64,000 nt of DNA from Bog-473 sp963788125 (GTDB lineage Bacteria > Actinomycetota > Acidimicrobiia > Acidimicrobiales > RAAP-2). Within the stretch, counting starts at the first letter, position 1. Each line of letters begins with the position of its first letter. The stretch covers positions 186,001 to 250,000 of the forward strand of contig CAWBFN010000001.1 in assembly GCA_963788125.1 (NCBI GenBank), in the 5' to 3' direction. Shown in pieces: positions 45,353 through 53,760 of this stretch. Both the position numbers and the translations under genes were made by a program. The notes under the pieces are model-generated. The model saw only the letters and a list, made by a program, of their open reading frames with translations. It had not been told where the DNA came from and did not search any database.

Positions 45353-46276
45353 ATGATCAGCACCGAACCCCCCACCGCCGCGGCACCCGTCGTACAGGCC
45401 GCACCCGTCGGGCACCAGGGCGCCCGGGTCGACATCACCGAGCGCCCCGCCTTCGCCCCCAACGGTTGGTTCGGGGTGATCGTGCTCGCCGGCGCCATCG
45501 CTGGCGCGGTGGTCGCAGGGAAGGACAGCACGCCGTGGATCGTGCTGCCGATCGTGGTCGCGGTCCTGGTGGCCACGGCGTTGGTCATCGTCCCCCCGGG
45601 CCAGACCTCGGTGGTCCAGTTCTTCGGCCGCTACATCGGCACCGTCCGGCGCCCCGGCTTTTGGTGGGTCGCGCCGCTCACGGTACGCCGCCGAGTCAGC
45701 ATCAGGGTCGGCAACTTCGAGACCGGCCACCTGAAGGTCAACGACGCCGACGGCAACCCGGTCGAGATCGCGGCGATCGTGGTCTGGCAGGTGGCCGACA
45801 CGGCCAAGTCCACCTACGCCGTGGACAACTACCGGGACTTCGTCTCCGTGCAGTCCGAGTCGGCCCTGCGCCATGTCGCCACGAGCCACCCCTACGACGA
45901 CACCACCGGTGTCGGGACGTCGCTGCGGGGGTCCACCGACGTCGTCTCGGCGCAGTTGGCGACCGAGGTGGCCGCCCGCGTCGCTCTGGCCGGCGTCGAG
46001 ATCGTCGAGGTCCGGATCTCCCATCTGGCCTACGCCCAGGAGATCGCCCAGGCCATGCTCCGCCGCCAACAGGCCAACGCCGTGGTGTCCGCCCGCTCGC
46101 GCATCGTCGAGGGCGCCGTGGGGATGGTGGAGATGGCGCTGAACCGGCTGAGCGAGGGTGGCGTCGTCTCCCTCGACGAGGAGCGAACGGCCAGCATGGT
46201 GAGCAACCTGATGGTGGTGCTCTGCAGCGACCAGCCGCCGTCGCCGGTGGTGAACGCCGGCTCCCTCTATACGTGA
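45353..46276 (+). CDS. SPFH-domain membrane protein
   Basis: 307 residues. Two close hydrophobic segments (about 39-75) then an SPFH/band-7 domain (VPPGQTSVVQFFGRYIG, RRPGFWWVAPLTVRR, VEIAAIVVWQV) and a helical tail. Unlike the slipin at 32694 it has no NfeD gene beside it. Its stop overlaps the RHH gene by GTGA. ATG follows AAGGAG. Role unknown; membrane scaffolding is the family theme. Confidence 0.87.
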   Translation: MISTEPPTAAAPVVQAAPVGHQGARVDITERPAFAPNGWFGVIVLAGAIAGAVVAGKDSTPWIVLPIVVAVLVATALVIVPPGQTSVVQFFGRYIGTVRRPGFWWVAPLTVRRRVSIRVGNFETGHLKVNDADGNPVEIAAIVVWQVADTAKSTYAVDNYRDFVSVQSESALRHVATSHPYDDTTGVGTSLRGSTDVVSAQLATEVAARVALAGVEIVEVRISHLAYAQEIAQAMLRRQQANAVVSARSRIVEGAVGMVEMALNRLSEGGVVSLDEERTASMVSNLMVVLCSDQPPSPVVNAGSLYT

Positions 46277-46482
46277 GCGAGCGGCGGCAGATCCTTCTGC
46301 GGGTCGATCCGGCGGTGCACGACGCCATCAGCCGCTGGGCCAACGACGAGCTGCGCAGCGTCAACGCCCAGATCGAGGTGGTCCTGCGCCGGGCGCTGCG
46401 CGAGGCGGGTCGCATGCCTACGCAGGCGGCACCCCTGCCTCGGCGGGGACGCCCCCGGTCCACGCCGGACCCGGTCAGCTGA
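46273..46482 (+). CDS. Arc/HicB-type ribbon-helix-helix DNA-binding protein
   Basis: 69 residues: beta strand RRQILLRVDPAVHDAI, helices RWANDELRSVNAQIEVVLRR, then a basic Pro-Arg tail. This is the Arc-type RHH fold found in antitoxins and repressors. Starts at a GTG overlapping the SPFH stop, so the two are made together. No toxin gene is beside it. Its 3' end overlaps the convergent ligase gene by 8 bases. Probable autoregulator via the palindrome at 45304 (inferred). Confidence 0.85.
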   Translation: MSERRQILLRVDPAVHDAISRWANDELRSVNAQIEVVLRRALREAGRMPTQAAPLPRRGRPRSTPDPVS

Positions 46483-47536
46483 GGGCGTCGAACACCAAGG
46501 ACAGCTCCGTCGGGACCGGGGTGTCGAGCTGGGTGTAGGTACACGAGGAGGGCTCCCGGTCCGGTCTCCAGCGACGAAACGACGTGCCGTGACGGAAGCG
46601 CTGGTCTTGGAGGTGGTCGTAGCCGACCTCGCAGACCAGTTCGGGCCGGAGGGGCTCCCAGCTCATGTCCTTCCCCGCACTCCAGCGGCTGGTCCCGCCC
46701 GGGAGCCGGCTGGACCCGGTGGCCGACCCCAGCCAGGGGTGGCCCTCGGCGGCCTCGGCTCGCAACGGCTCCAGCTCGGCGACGAGCTCCCGGCGCCGGG
46801 CCGCGGTGAAGCCCGAGGCCACGCCGACGTGGTGCAACGCTCCGTCCTCGTCGTACAGGCCGAGCAGGAGCGATCCGATGACGCCGCCCTCCTTGTGCCA
46901 GCGGAAGCCGCCCACCACGCAGTCGGCGGTCCGTTCGTGCTTGACCTTGAGCATCGCCCGCTTGTCGGGCAGGTAGTGCAGATCGCCGGGCTTGGCCACC
47001 ACGCCGTCGAGTCCCGCCCCTTCGAAGCGGGAGAACCAGTCGGCGGCCACGTCGGGATCGGTGGTCACCGGGGTCAGGTGCACCGGCGGGGCGGCCGAGG
47101 AGAGCATCGCCTCGAGCAGCGCTCGGCGCTGGTGGTAGGGGGCGTCGCAGAGGTCGCGATCGCCTTCGGCGAGCAGGTCAAAGGCCACGAAGGACGCCGG
47201 CGTCGTCGCCGCCAGCAGGGTGATCCGGGACTCGGCCGGATGGATCCTCTGTGAGAGGGCGTCGAAGTCCAGGCCCGAGGGTCCGGCGATCACGATCTCG
47301 CCGTCGAGCACGCACCGGTCGGGCAGGGCGCGCCGGAGGGGCTCCATCAGCTCGGGGAAGTACCGGGTCAGGGGTTTCTCGTTCCGGCTGCCCAGCTCAA
47401 CCTCGTCGCCGTCGCGGAAGACGATGCAGCGGAACCCGTCCCACTTGGGTTCGTAGAACATGCCCTCGGCTCGGGGGAGCTCCCGGGTGAGCTTGGCCAG
47501 CATCGGGGCGACGGGCGGTTTGAGGGGAAGGGTCAC
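46475..47536 (-). CDS. ligC: ATP-dependent DNA ligase, LigC type
   Basis: 353 residues, the size of mycobacterial LigC. Adenylation motif KWDGFR with nucleophile Lys31, then LDGEIVI, FDLLAEGD, LDGVVAKPGDLHYLP and VKHERTADCVV (motifs III-V), and an OB-fold end. Seals breaks in double-stranded DNA. Last gene of a leftward set after a LigD-type polymerase and an HhH-PHP protein. Confidence 0.9.
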   Translation of the reverse strand: MTLPLKPPVAPMLAKLTRELPRAEGMFYEPKWDGFRCIVFRDGDEVELGSRNEKPLTRYFPELMEPLRRALPDRCVLDGEIVIAGPSGLDFDALSQRIHPAESRITLLAATTPASFVAFDLLAEGDRDLCDAPYHQRRALLEAMLSSAAPPVHLTPVTTDPDVAADWFSRFEGAGLDGVVAKPGDLHYLPDKRAMLKVKHERTADCVVGGFRWHKEGGVIGSLLLGLYDEDGALHHVGVASGFTAARRRELVAELEPLRAEAAEGHPWLGSATGSSRLPGGTSRWSAGKDMSWEPLRPELVCEVGYDHLQDQRFRHGTSFRRWRPDREPSSCTYTQLDTPVPTELSLVFDALS

Positions 47537-47567
47537 CGCGCGATCGTACCCAGGGGGTCCGGCCGCC

Positions 47568-48587
47568 TCAGGCGGCGTGGGTGGCCGCCCAGGCCAGGAG
47601 CTCGTCGGCCGAGCCGCGGTTCACGACGCGGTCCTCGGGCACCTCGGCCCGGACGGCGTTGGCGCAGCCCCGCCCGAGCCACTCGAGCTGGCCGGGCGCG
47701 TGGGCGTCGCTGTCGATGGAGACCAGGCACCCCAGGTCGATGGCCAGGCGCAGGAGCTCCTCGGGCGGATCCTGGCGCTCGGGACGCGAGTTGATCTCCA
47801 CCGCCGTGCCCGTGCGGCCGCAGGCGGCGAAGACGGCCTCGGCGTCGAAGGCGGAGGGCGGCCGCCCCCGTCCGCTGATCAGCCGACCGGTGCAGTGCCC
47901 GAGAATGTCGGTGTGCGGGCTCTCCACCGCGGCCAGCATGCGCGCCGTCATCTCGCGTGCGTCCATCCGCAGCTTGGAGTGCACGCTGGCCACCACCACG
48001 TCGAGCTGGGCCAGCAGGTCCTCGTCCTGGTCGAGGGTGCCGTCTTCCAGGATGTCCACCTCTATGCCGGTCAGGATCCGGAACGGGGCCATCTCCTCGT
48101 TGACCGCCTGGACCGCCGCCAGCTGCTCGCGCAGCCGGGCCGCGTCGAGACCGTGCGCCACCGTCAGCCGGGCGCTGTGGTCGGTCAGGACCAGGTAGCT
48201 GTGACCGAGCTCTCTGGCCGCCTCGGCCATCTCCGAGATGGTGCTCCCCCCGTCCGACCAGTCCGAGTGCGAATGGCAGTCTCCCCGGAGCTGGCCGAGA
48301 AGCGCCTCGGCCGGCGTGTCGAGGGCGATGGACGGAGGCTCCGTCTCCAGCGTGGCCAGGTAGGCGGGGACCTCCCCGGCCAGCGCCTCGGTGATGGCCA
48401 GCGCGGTCGACCGGCCCACGCCGGGAATGCTCTGGAGACGCCCGCGGGCGGCCAGCTCGGCCAGCTCCGACTCGGACATCGGTTCGACGGCCCGGGCGGC
48501 GTTGCGAAAGGCCCGGACCTTGTAGGTGTCGGCGCCGTCGCGCTCTAAGAGGTACGAGATCCGGCGCAGGGCGGTGACGGGGTCCAC
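47568..48587 (-). CDS. HhH-PHP protein (PolX-like, no polymerase domain)
   Basis: 339 residues. N-terminal helix-hairpin-helix region (LQSIPGVGRSTALAITEALA) as in family X polymerases, then a PHP phosphoesterase domain: DCHSHSDWSDG (HxH), LTDHSAR, EVDIL, SVHSKL, HCTGRL and the last metal site DSDAHAP. The nucleotidyltransferase domain of PolX is absent. Likely a 3'-end phosphatase or exonuclease acting on DNA. Two bases from the polymerase gene, 31 from the ligase. Confidence 0.85.
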   Translation of the reverse strand: MDPVTALRRISYLLERDGADTYKVRAFRNAARAVEPMSESELAELAARGRLQSIPGVGRSTALAITEALAGEVPAYLATLETEPPSIALDTPAEALLGQLRGDCHSHSDWSDGGSTISEMAEAARELGHSYLVLTDHSARLTVAHGLDAARLREQLAAVQAVNEEMAPFRILTGIEVDILEDGTLDQDEDLLAQLDVVVASVHSKLRMDAREMTARMLAAVESPHTDILGHCTGRLISGRGRPPSAFDAEAVFAACGRTGTAVEINSRPERQDPPEELLRLAIDLGCLVSIDSDAHAPGQLEWLGRGCANAVRAEVPEDRVVNRGSADELLAWAATHAA

Positions 48588-48589
48588 CG

Positions 48590-49603
48590 CTAGGCCTTCT
48601 TCGCCCGGCTGGGGGCTACCCGGGTCGGCTCGTCGGCGCCCTTGGGGTACTCGGGCGGCCAGGGTGCGTCGTGGAGTCCGGCCGCCCGGTCGCGCTCGGC
48701 CAGCTCGAGGAGCGGTTGGAGCGACTGGGGTACCCGGCCGATCTCCGCCCAGGGATCACCCCTGCGGCGCAGAAGGTCCGGGACGGTCCGGATGGTCAGG
48801 TCGTCGGGAACGACGTCGGCGATCTCGTCCCACGACAGGGGCGTCGACACCTGGCCGCCGGTGCGGGGCCGGGCGAACCATGCCCCGAAGACGGTCTTGT
48901 GCGGGGCGTTCTGGTTGAAATCGACGAAGACTCGCTCGCCCCGCTCCTCCTTCCACCAGTCGGCCGTGATCAGGTCGGGATGGCGGCGGGCCAGCTCCCG
49001 GGCCAGCGCCACCGCCGCGGCGCGCACCGTGGTGGCATCCCAGCGGGGCTCGAGGCGCATGTAGAGGTGGAGGCCCCGGTTGCCGGTCGTCTTCGGGTAG
49101 GCGACCACGCCCAGCTCGGCGAGCAGCTCGCGGCAGCGGAAGGCCGCCGCTCGCACCTCGTCGAACCCGACGCCCGGCTGGGGGTCGAGGTCGATCCGCA
49201 GCTCGTCGGCGACGTCGGGCTGGGCGGCGAGGTAGGGCCACAGGTGCAGCCCGAGGCAGCCCAGGTTGACCGCCCACACCACATGGGCGATATCGGCCAC
49301 CACGAGCGCGTTGGAGGTCGTCCCGTTGGGAGTGGCCACCGTCGTGGTGCACAGCCACGCGGGCGCGCCGGGCGGTACCCGCTTTTGGAAGAACGAGCTG
49401 CCGGTGGCCCCGTTGGGAAACCGCTGCAGCATGGCCGGCCGGCCACCCGCCGTGTTGAGCAACGCCTCGGCCACCTCGAGGTAGTACGAGACAAGGTCGA
49501 ACTTGGTGGCGCCGAGCTCGGGAAAGTAGACCTTGTCGGGGTTGGAGACCCTGACCTCTCGGCCCCCAGCCTCGACGAGGCGCTCGCGTTCGCCCGACAC
49601 CAC
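48590..49603 (-). CDS. LigD-type polymerase domain protein (NHEJ primase-polymerase)
   Basis: 337 residues, the stand-alone polymerase domain of LigD (PolD-like). RVSNPDKVYFPELGATKFD near the start, catalytic Asp138 and Asp140 in LRIDLDPQPG, and TTGNRGLHLYM. Fills or extends broken ends with ribonucleotides. First gene of the leftward pol-PHP-ligase set. No Ku gene is visible in the window. Confidence 0.9.
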   Translation of the reverse strand: MVSGERERLVEAGGREVRVSNPDKVYFPELGATKFDLVSYYLEVAEALLNTAGGRPAMLQRFPNGATGSSFFQKRVPPGAPAWLCTTTVATPNGTTSNALVVADIAHVVWAVNLGCLGLHLWPYLAAQPDVADELRIDLDPQPGVGFDEVRAAAFRCRELLAELGVVAYPKTTGNRGLHLYMRLEPRWDATTVRAAAVALARELARRHPDLITADWWKEERGERVFVDFNQNAPHKTVFGAWFARPRTGGQVSTPLSWDEIADVVPDDLTIRTVPDLLRRRGDPWAEIGRVPQSLQPLLELAERDRAAGLHDAPWPPEYPKGADEPTRVAPSRAKKA

Positions 49604-49729
49604 CCAGACTCTACTGACTCCGTAGGGTTTCGGACGCGGTCCCGATGGCGTGAGGACCCAAACGCCGACGTCTATTGAGCAAGTGGGACTTCGTGTTGAC
49701 GATCTCGGCAGACCAGCGTTCGCCCCGCC

Positions 49730-50549
49730 TCAGGAGCGCAGCACCTGGTCCTCCACCACGTCTGAGGAGAGCACCTCCCCGATGACCCCGAGGTCCACCC
49801 CGGCCCGTCGCGCCACCTCGCGGACCACGGTGACGTCCTTGCGCATCAGCTCGGAGAGGTGGTCGCCCACCGCGTCGACCGACCCCATGCCGGCCACGAC
49901 AGCGAGGCCGCGGCTGGCGCCACTGCCGTGCTGCACGGCGGCCAGGATGACCTGCTCGTCGATCCCCAGCGCGCCGGCCAGTCGCACGGCGTCGACGGCG
50001 AGGCCCACCTGGGCCACGAACAGGGAGTTGTTCACCAGCTTTACCCGCTGCCCGTTGCCCGGAGGGCCGACGAGCATGATGGGGGAGGCGTAGGTCTCGA
50101 GCAGGAGACGCATCTCTTCGAGTACCAGTTCGTCACCGCCGACCCACAGCGTGAGGCGACCGGCGACGATGTCGTGGGGCCCGCCCGAGAGCGCGGCGTC
50201 GAGCACCCGGATCCCGCGGCCCGCACCCGCATCGACGAGCAGCTGCGCCGTGGCGGGGTCAGAGGTCGTGTGCTGGACGAGCGTCGACCCGGCCGCCATG
50301 GCGGCGATCGCTCCGTCCGGGCCGAGGCACACCGTCCGGACCTGGTGGTCGTCGAGGACGACGACGAAGACCACCTCGGCGCCGCGCACGGTCTGCGCCA
50401 CGGTGTCGGCACACGTCAGCCCGTCGGCCTCGGCGGCTGCCCGGGTCTCGGGTCGACGCGTCGAGGACGGTGACCTCGTGGCCCGCCTGCACCAGATGGT
50501 CGAGCATGGGACGGCCCATCCGGCCCGCACCGAGAAAGCCGATCTTCAC
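49730..50549 (-). pseudogene. 3-hydroxyisobutyrate dehydrogenase-family gene, frameshifted
   Basis: The N-terminus KIGFLGAGRMGRPMLDHLVQ and HEVTVLDAS reads from the GTG at 50549; near 50456 the frame slips by one base and the rest (RPETRAAAEADGLTCADT onward, with DAALSGGPHDIVAGRLTLWV and the Lys of NGQRVKLVNNS) continues to 49730. Joining the frames gives a normal dehydrogenase of about 272 residues. One-base sequence error or recent inactivation. Confidence 0.82.
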
Positions 50550-50616
50550 CGGGGTACCTAGGGCGGGGGAGGAGCGATCCGCCGACGCCGGCGCGAGCCC
50601 CTGCGCCCCGCGGCCA

Positions 50617-50970
50617 TCAGCCGCGCAGCTCCCAGCCGTTCCCGGCCGGGTCCTTGCAGTTCACCAGTCGCTGTCCGTCGAACTCGCCGGCGGTGAACGG
50701 CACACCGGCGGCGCCGAGCCGCGCCTCAATGGCGTCGCACTCGCCACTGATGTCGATCGCCGTGTGGGCCATGTCGGCGGGCCGGTGCTCGGGGTCGAGG
50801 CTGAGGTGGATCTGCGTGCCGTCGTCGGCCTCGAACCACAGGGCGCCGAAGCGGCGCGCCGCCGGTGGGGGCTCCAGCCGCCGGTAGCCGAGGACGTCGA
50901 CCAGGAACTCGCCCTCGGCGTCGGCCAGCTCGGGCGGGACGCCCAGATTGGCGTGGTGGAACTTGGGCAT
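50617..50970 (-). CDS. VOC-family protein (117 aa)
   Basis: 117 residues, one vicinal-oxygen-chelate domain: KFHHANLGV start, MAHTAIDI middle, DPAGNGWELRG end, matching His-His-Glu metal ligands. Possibly a glyoxalase or ring-cleavage related enzyme. Precedes the frameshifted dehydrogenase and follows an SDR gene on the same strand, forming a small leftward operon. Confidence 0.8.
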   Translation of the reverse strand: MPKFHHANLGVPPELADAEGEFLVDVLGYRRLEPPPAARRFGALWFEADDGTQIHLSLDPEHRPADMAHTAIDISGECDAIEARLGAAGVPFTAGEFDGQRLVNCKDPAGNGWELRG

Positions 50971-50988
50971 GTGTGCCTCCTGACCGTT

Positions 50989-51768
50989 CTATCCGAAGAG
51001 GTCGGCGATCCCGGGCATCATGGCGCCGTCGACGAGGATGTCGACGCCCGAGACGAACGACGCGTCGTCCGAGAGCAGGTACGCCGCCAGCGCGGCCACC
51101 TCCTCGGAACGGCCCAGCCGGCCGAGCGGTGTCTTGTCCAGCATCACCTTCATGATGGGGTGCTCCTCGAACTCCTGGAGGCCCATCGGCGTCTCAATGA
51201 GGCCGGGCGCCACCGAGTTGACCCGTCCGCCGCGTTGGCCCCAGGGGACCGCCGCCCGCGCCGCCGCCCGGATTACACCCCGCTTGGCCCAGGCGTAGGC
51301 CGTGCCGCTGTCGGAGACCAGCTGCACCATGCGGTCGAGGAAGTCCGGCGCCAGGGGCACGTCGAGGACCGGGTCACGCTCGGGATCGCCCGCGCTGGGT
51401 GCGATCTGGTACGCCGAGCTCGAGGACCAGCACACGGCGGCCGATCCGGGCACCACCAGGGGCTCGAAGGCCTCGAGCAGGAGGGCCGTGCCCACCAGGT
51501 CGACCTCGAGCACCCGGCGGGCATCCGCCATCGTGGGGGAGACGCCCGCGGCGTGGGCCAGCGCTCGGAACGTACCGAGCTCCTGCACCCGCTCGACCAG
51601 CCTGGCGATGGCGCCCGGATCCGAGACATCGCATGCCACCCCCTCGGCTCCCTCGATCTCCGGCGCCTCGAGGTCGACGGCGATCAGGTGCTCGGTGGTG
51701 CCGCGCAGCCGGTCGACGCAGCTGCGGCCCATGCCGCTGGCGGCTCCGGTTACCACGGTGACTGTCAT
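50989..51768 (-). CDS. Short-chain dehydrogenase/reductase
   Basis: About 259 residues. TGAASGMG cofactor loop at the N-terminus, substrate Ser in WSSSSAYQIAP, catalytic Tyr and Lys in AYAWAKRG, and GVDILVDGAM at the end. ATG 51768 has GGAGGGGGAG five bases upstream; the longer open frame is rejected. Substrate unknown, probably a hydroxylated or cyclic catabolite. Confidence 0.87.
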   Translation of the reverse strand: MTVTVVTGAASGMGRSCVDRLRGTTEHLIAVDLEAPEIEGAEGVACDVSDPGAIARLVERVQELGTFRALAHAAGVSPTMADARRVLEVDLVGTALLLEAFEPLVVPGSAAVCWSSSSAYQIAPSAGDPERDPVLDVPLAPDFLDRMVQLVSDSGTAYAWAKRGVIRAAARAAVPWGQRGGRVNSVAPGLIETPMGLQEFEEHPIMKVMLDKTPLGRLGRSEEVAALAAYLLSDDASFVSGVDILVDGAMMPGIADLFG

Positions 51769-51903
51769 GCAGACTCCCCCTCCGGGTCGCTGTCCGGCCC
51801 TGGTCGCTGTTCCGTACGGGACCAACGACCGCGGCCTGGACCTTACTCGACCGGCCGCGCCCGATCCCCGGTGATGCCCCGGTTCCATCAGGTCGGGTAA
51901 CGT

Positions 51904-51963
51904 CAGCGGCCAGCCAGGTGGCGGCCAACCAGGCAGCGGCCAGCCAGGTGGCGGCCAACCAGG
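51904..51963. repeat. 30-bp tandem repeat made of 15-bp units
   Basis: CAGCGGCCAGCCAGG and TGGCGGCCAACCAGG alternate twice (51904-51933 and 51934-51963). It sits in the divergent spacer between the SDR and SMP-30 genes, ending 20 bases before the SMP-30 start. Confidence 0.9.
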
Positions 51964-51982
51964 TGGAGGAGGGACGGGGGGT

Positions 51983-52888
51983 ATGGAGATCTACGTCGTG
52001 ACGCCCGCGCTGACGACCCTCGGGGAGAACCCGATCTGGGACGTCGAGGAGCAGCGCCTGTACTGGATCGATGTCTTCGGTGGACTGGTGTTCCGCAGCA
52101 CGGCGGACGGCCGGGAGGTCCGGGTGCTCGAGGCGCCCGGGCATCTCTCGTCGTTGGCCCTCCGGGCCGGGGGAGGGGCCATCGTGACCATGGGCACGGC
52201 CATATCCCTCCTCGATCTGGAGACGGGGGAGGCCGAACCGATCTTCGACCTCGAGGCCGGGCCGGGCTGGAGTTTCAACGACGGCAAGGTCGACCGTCAG
52301 GGCCGGTTCGTCACCGGGACGGTCGACCGGGGTCTCCTGGATACGAGCGCCCGCGACCTCGTCGACACCATGACTCCCCCCTCCAAGCTCTACCGTGTCG
52401 ACCCCGATCTGCAGGTGCACCTCTTGGCCGGGGGCATCGGGATCAGCAACGGTCCCTGCTTCAGCCCCGATGGCTCCACGCTCTACTGGAACGACAGCTG
52501 GGCCCGTCGGACGTACGCCTACGACTACGACACCTCGAACGGCGAGGCCTCGCAGCAACGGGTGGTGGCGGCGTTCGGAGAGTCGGTCGGGGTGCCCGAC
52601 GGGGCGACGGTCGACGAGGAGGGGTTCGTCTGGCTCGCCTCCTTCAACGGCGGAGACGTCCGCCGCTATGCGCCCGACGGGACGCTCGATCGCCAGCTCC
52701 CCATGCCCCTCGGCATGCCCACCAGTGTCGCCTTCGGGGGTCCCGACCTCGACATCCTGTTCGTCACCTCTATGGGCGGTGCCACGCTGGACACCGAGCT
52801 GGCCCCCCCGGGCCCGTTGGGCGGCTGTGTACTCGCCGTCCGGGGCCTCGGTGTCCGAGGCGTGCCCGAGAGGCGCTTCGCCGGCTGA
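51983..52888 (+). CDS. SMP-30/gluconolactonase-family protein
   Basis: 301 residues, six-bladed propeller lactonase fold. Metal ligands: Glu in GENPIWDVEEQRLYWIDV, Asn in FNDGKVD, Asn in GISNGPCFS and Asp in VPDGATVDEEG. Hydrolyses sugar or other lactones. ATG follows GGAGGAGGGA. Two further genes on the same strand (isomerase, propeller) suggest a sugar-derivative pathway. Confidence 0.88.
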   Translation: MEIYVVTPALTTLGENPIWDVEEQRLYWIDVFGGLVFRSTADGREVRVLEAPGHLSSLALRAGGGAIVTMGTAISLLDLETGEAEPIFDLEAGPGWSFNDGKVDRQGRFVTGTVDRGLLDTSARDLVDTMTPPSKLYRVDPDLQVHLLAGGIGISNGPCFSPDGSTLYWNDSWARRTYAYDYDTSNGEASQQRVVAAFGESVGVPDGATVDEEGFVWLASFNGGDVRRYAPDGTLDRQLPMPLGMPTSVAFGGPDLDILFVTSMGGATLDTELAPPGPLGGCVLAVRGLGVRGVPERRFAG

Positions 52889-52966
52889 GCCGGCCGGTTG
52901 CACACCGCCGGCATTGACCCCCGTCGAGGGGTGCTCAGCCGGCGGGTGGCTGTTAGCCTGCCGCCA

Positions 52967-53731
52967 ATGTCGTGGCACCCTCGCATCTCGGTGGACGAAG
53001 AGTGCGCCGGTGCCATCCCCTTCCTCGAGGAGGTCGAGTTCTGGAAGGAGCTCGGCGTCACCAACATCGGCGTCATCTCGCCCAAGATCGAGGCGATCGG
53101 CTGGGACGCGGCACTGGTGGCCGACACCGGGCTGCAGGTGTCGAACATCGGCACCGAGCAGCGTGTGCTGCCCGAGGCCCTCGAGTTCGGCGCGGCCGTG
53201 GGCGCGGACTCGGTGTGGATCACCCCGGGCACCATCGGCTCGCGCCTGTGGGAGGAGGCGGCCGAGGACTTCTGCCGCCTCATAGAGCCCACGGTGGCGA
53301 GGGCCAAGGAGCTGGGTATCACCTTCGCGGTGGAGCCGACGAACTCGTTGCGGCTCGACATCAGCTTCATCTTCACCTTGCGCGACTCGCTGGAGTTGGC
53401 GCGCGCCATCGGATCGGGTGTCGTGCTCGAGCTGGCCTGCTGTTGGTATGAGCGCGGCTTCGAGGAGCTGCTGCGCAAGAACATGGAGATGATCACCCTG
53501 GTCCAGATCGCCGACTTCAAGATCGGGACCCTGTCGTCGCCGGACCGCGCGGCCATCGGCGACGGGGACATCCCCCTCGAGCGCCTGCTGGCCATCATCC
53601 TCGACGCCGGCTACGAGGGCATGTTCGACCTGGAGCTCATCGGCCCGAAGATTGAGGCCGAGGGCTACCTCGCCGCCACCCGGCGCAGCCTCGAGCGGGC
53701 GAGCGACATGCTGGACCGGCTGGGCGCCTGA
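52967..53731 (+). CDS. Sugar phosphate isomerase/epimerase (TIM barrel)
   Basis: About 254 residues of the xylose-isomerase-like TIM-barrel family. Barrel strands with metal ligands: Glu in FAVEPTNSL, His-free site with Asp in QIADFKIG and Glu in MFDLELIGP. SWHPRISVDEECAGAI is the N-terminus. Substrate cannot be named. Between two propeller genes on the same strand. Confidence 0.8.
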   Translation: MSWHPRISVDEECAGAIPFLEEVEFWKELGVTNIGVISPKIEAIGWDAALVADTGLQVSNIGTEQRVLPEALEFGAAVGADSVWITPGTIGSRLWEEAAEDFCRLIEPTVARAKELGITFAVEPTNSLRLDISFIFTLRDSLELARAIGSGVVLELACCWYERGFEELLRKNMEMITLVQIADFKIGTLSSPDRAAIGDGDIPLERLLAIILDAGYEGMFDLELIGPKIEAEGYLAATRRSLERASDMLDRLGA

Positions 53732-53760
53732 GCCTGCCGGGGCGCCGAGGGGGTGGGCTG

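Noticed and set aside
46273..46482. A classical toxin-antitoxin pair
   Set aside because: The RHH protein resembles an antitoxin, but the neighbours are an SPFH protein and a DNA ligase; no toxin-like small gene is adjacent.
51374..52978. Long minus-strand open frame across the SMP-30 gene
   Set aside because: Antisense to a well-supported lactonase and the SDR promoter; the TWLAA-like runs are only the 15-bp repeats read backwards.
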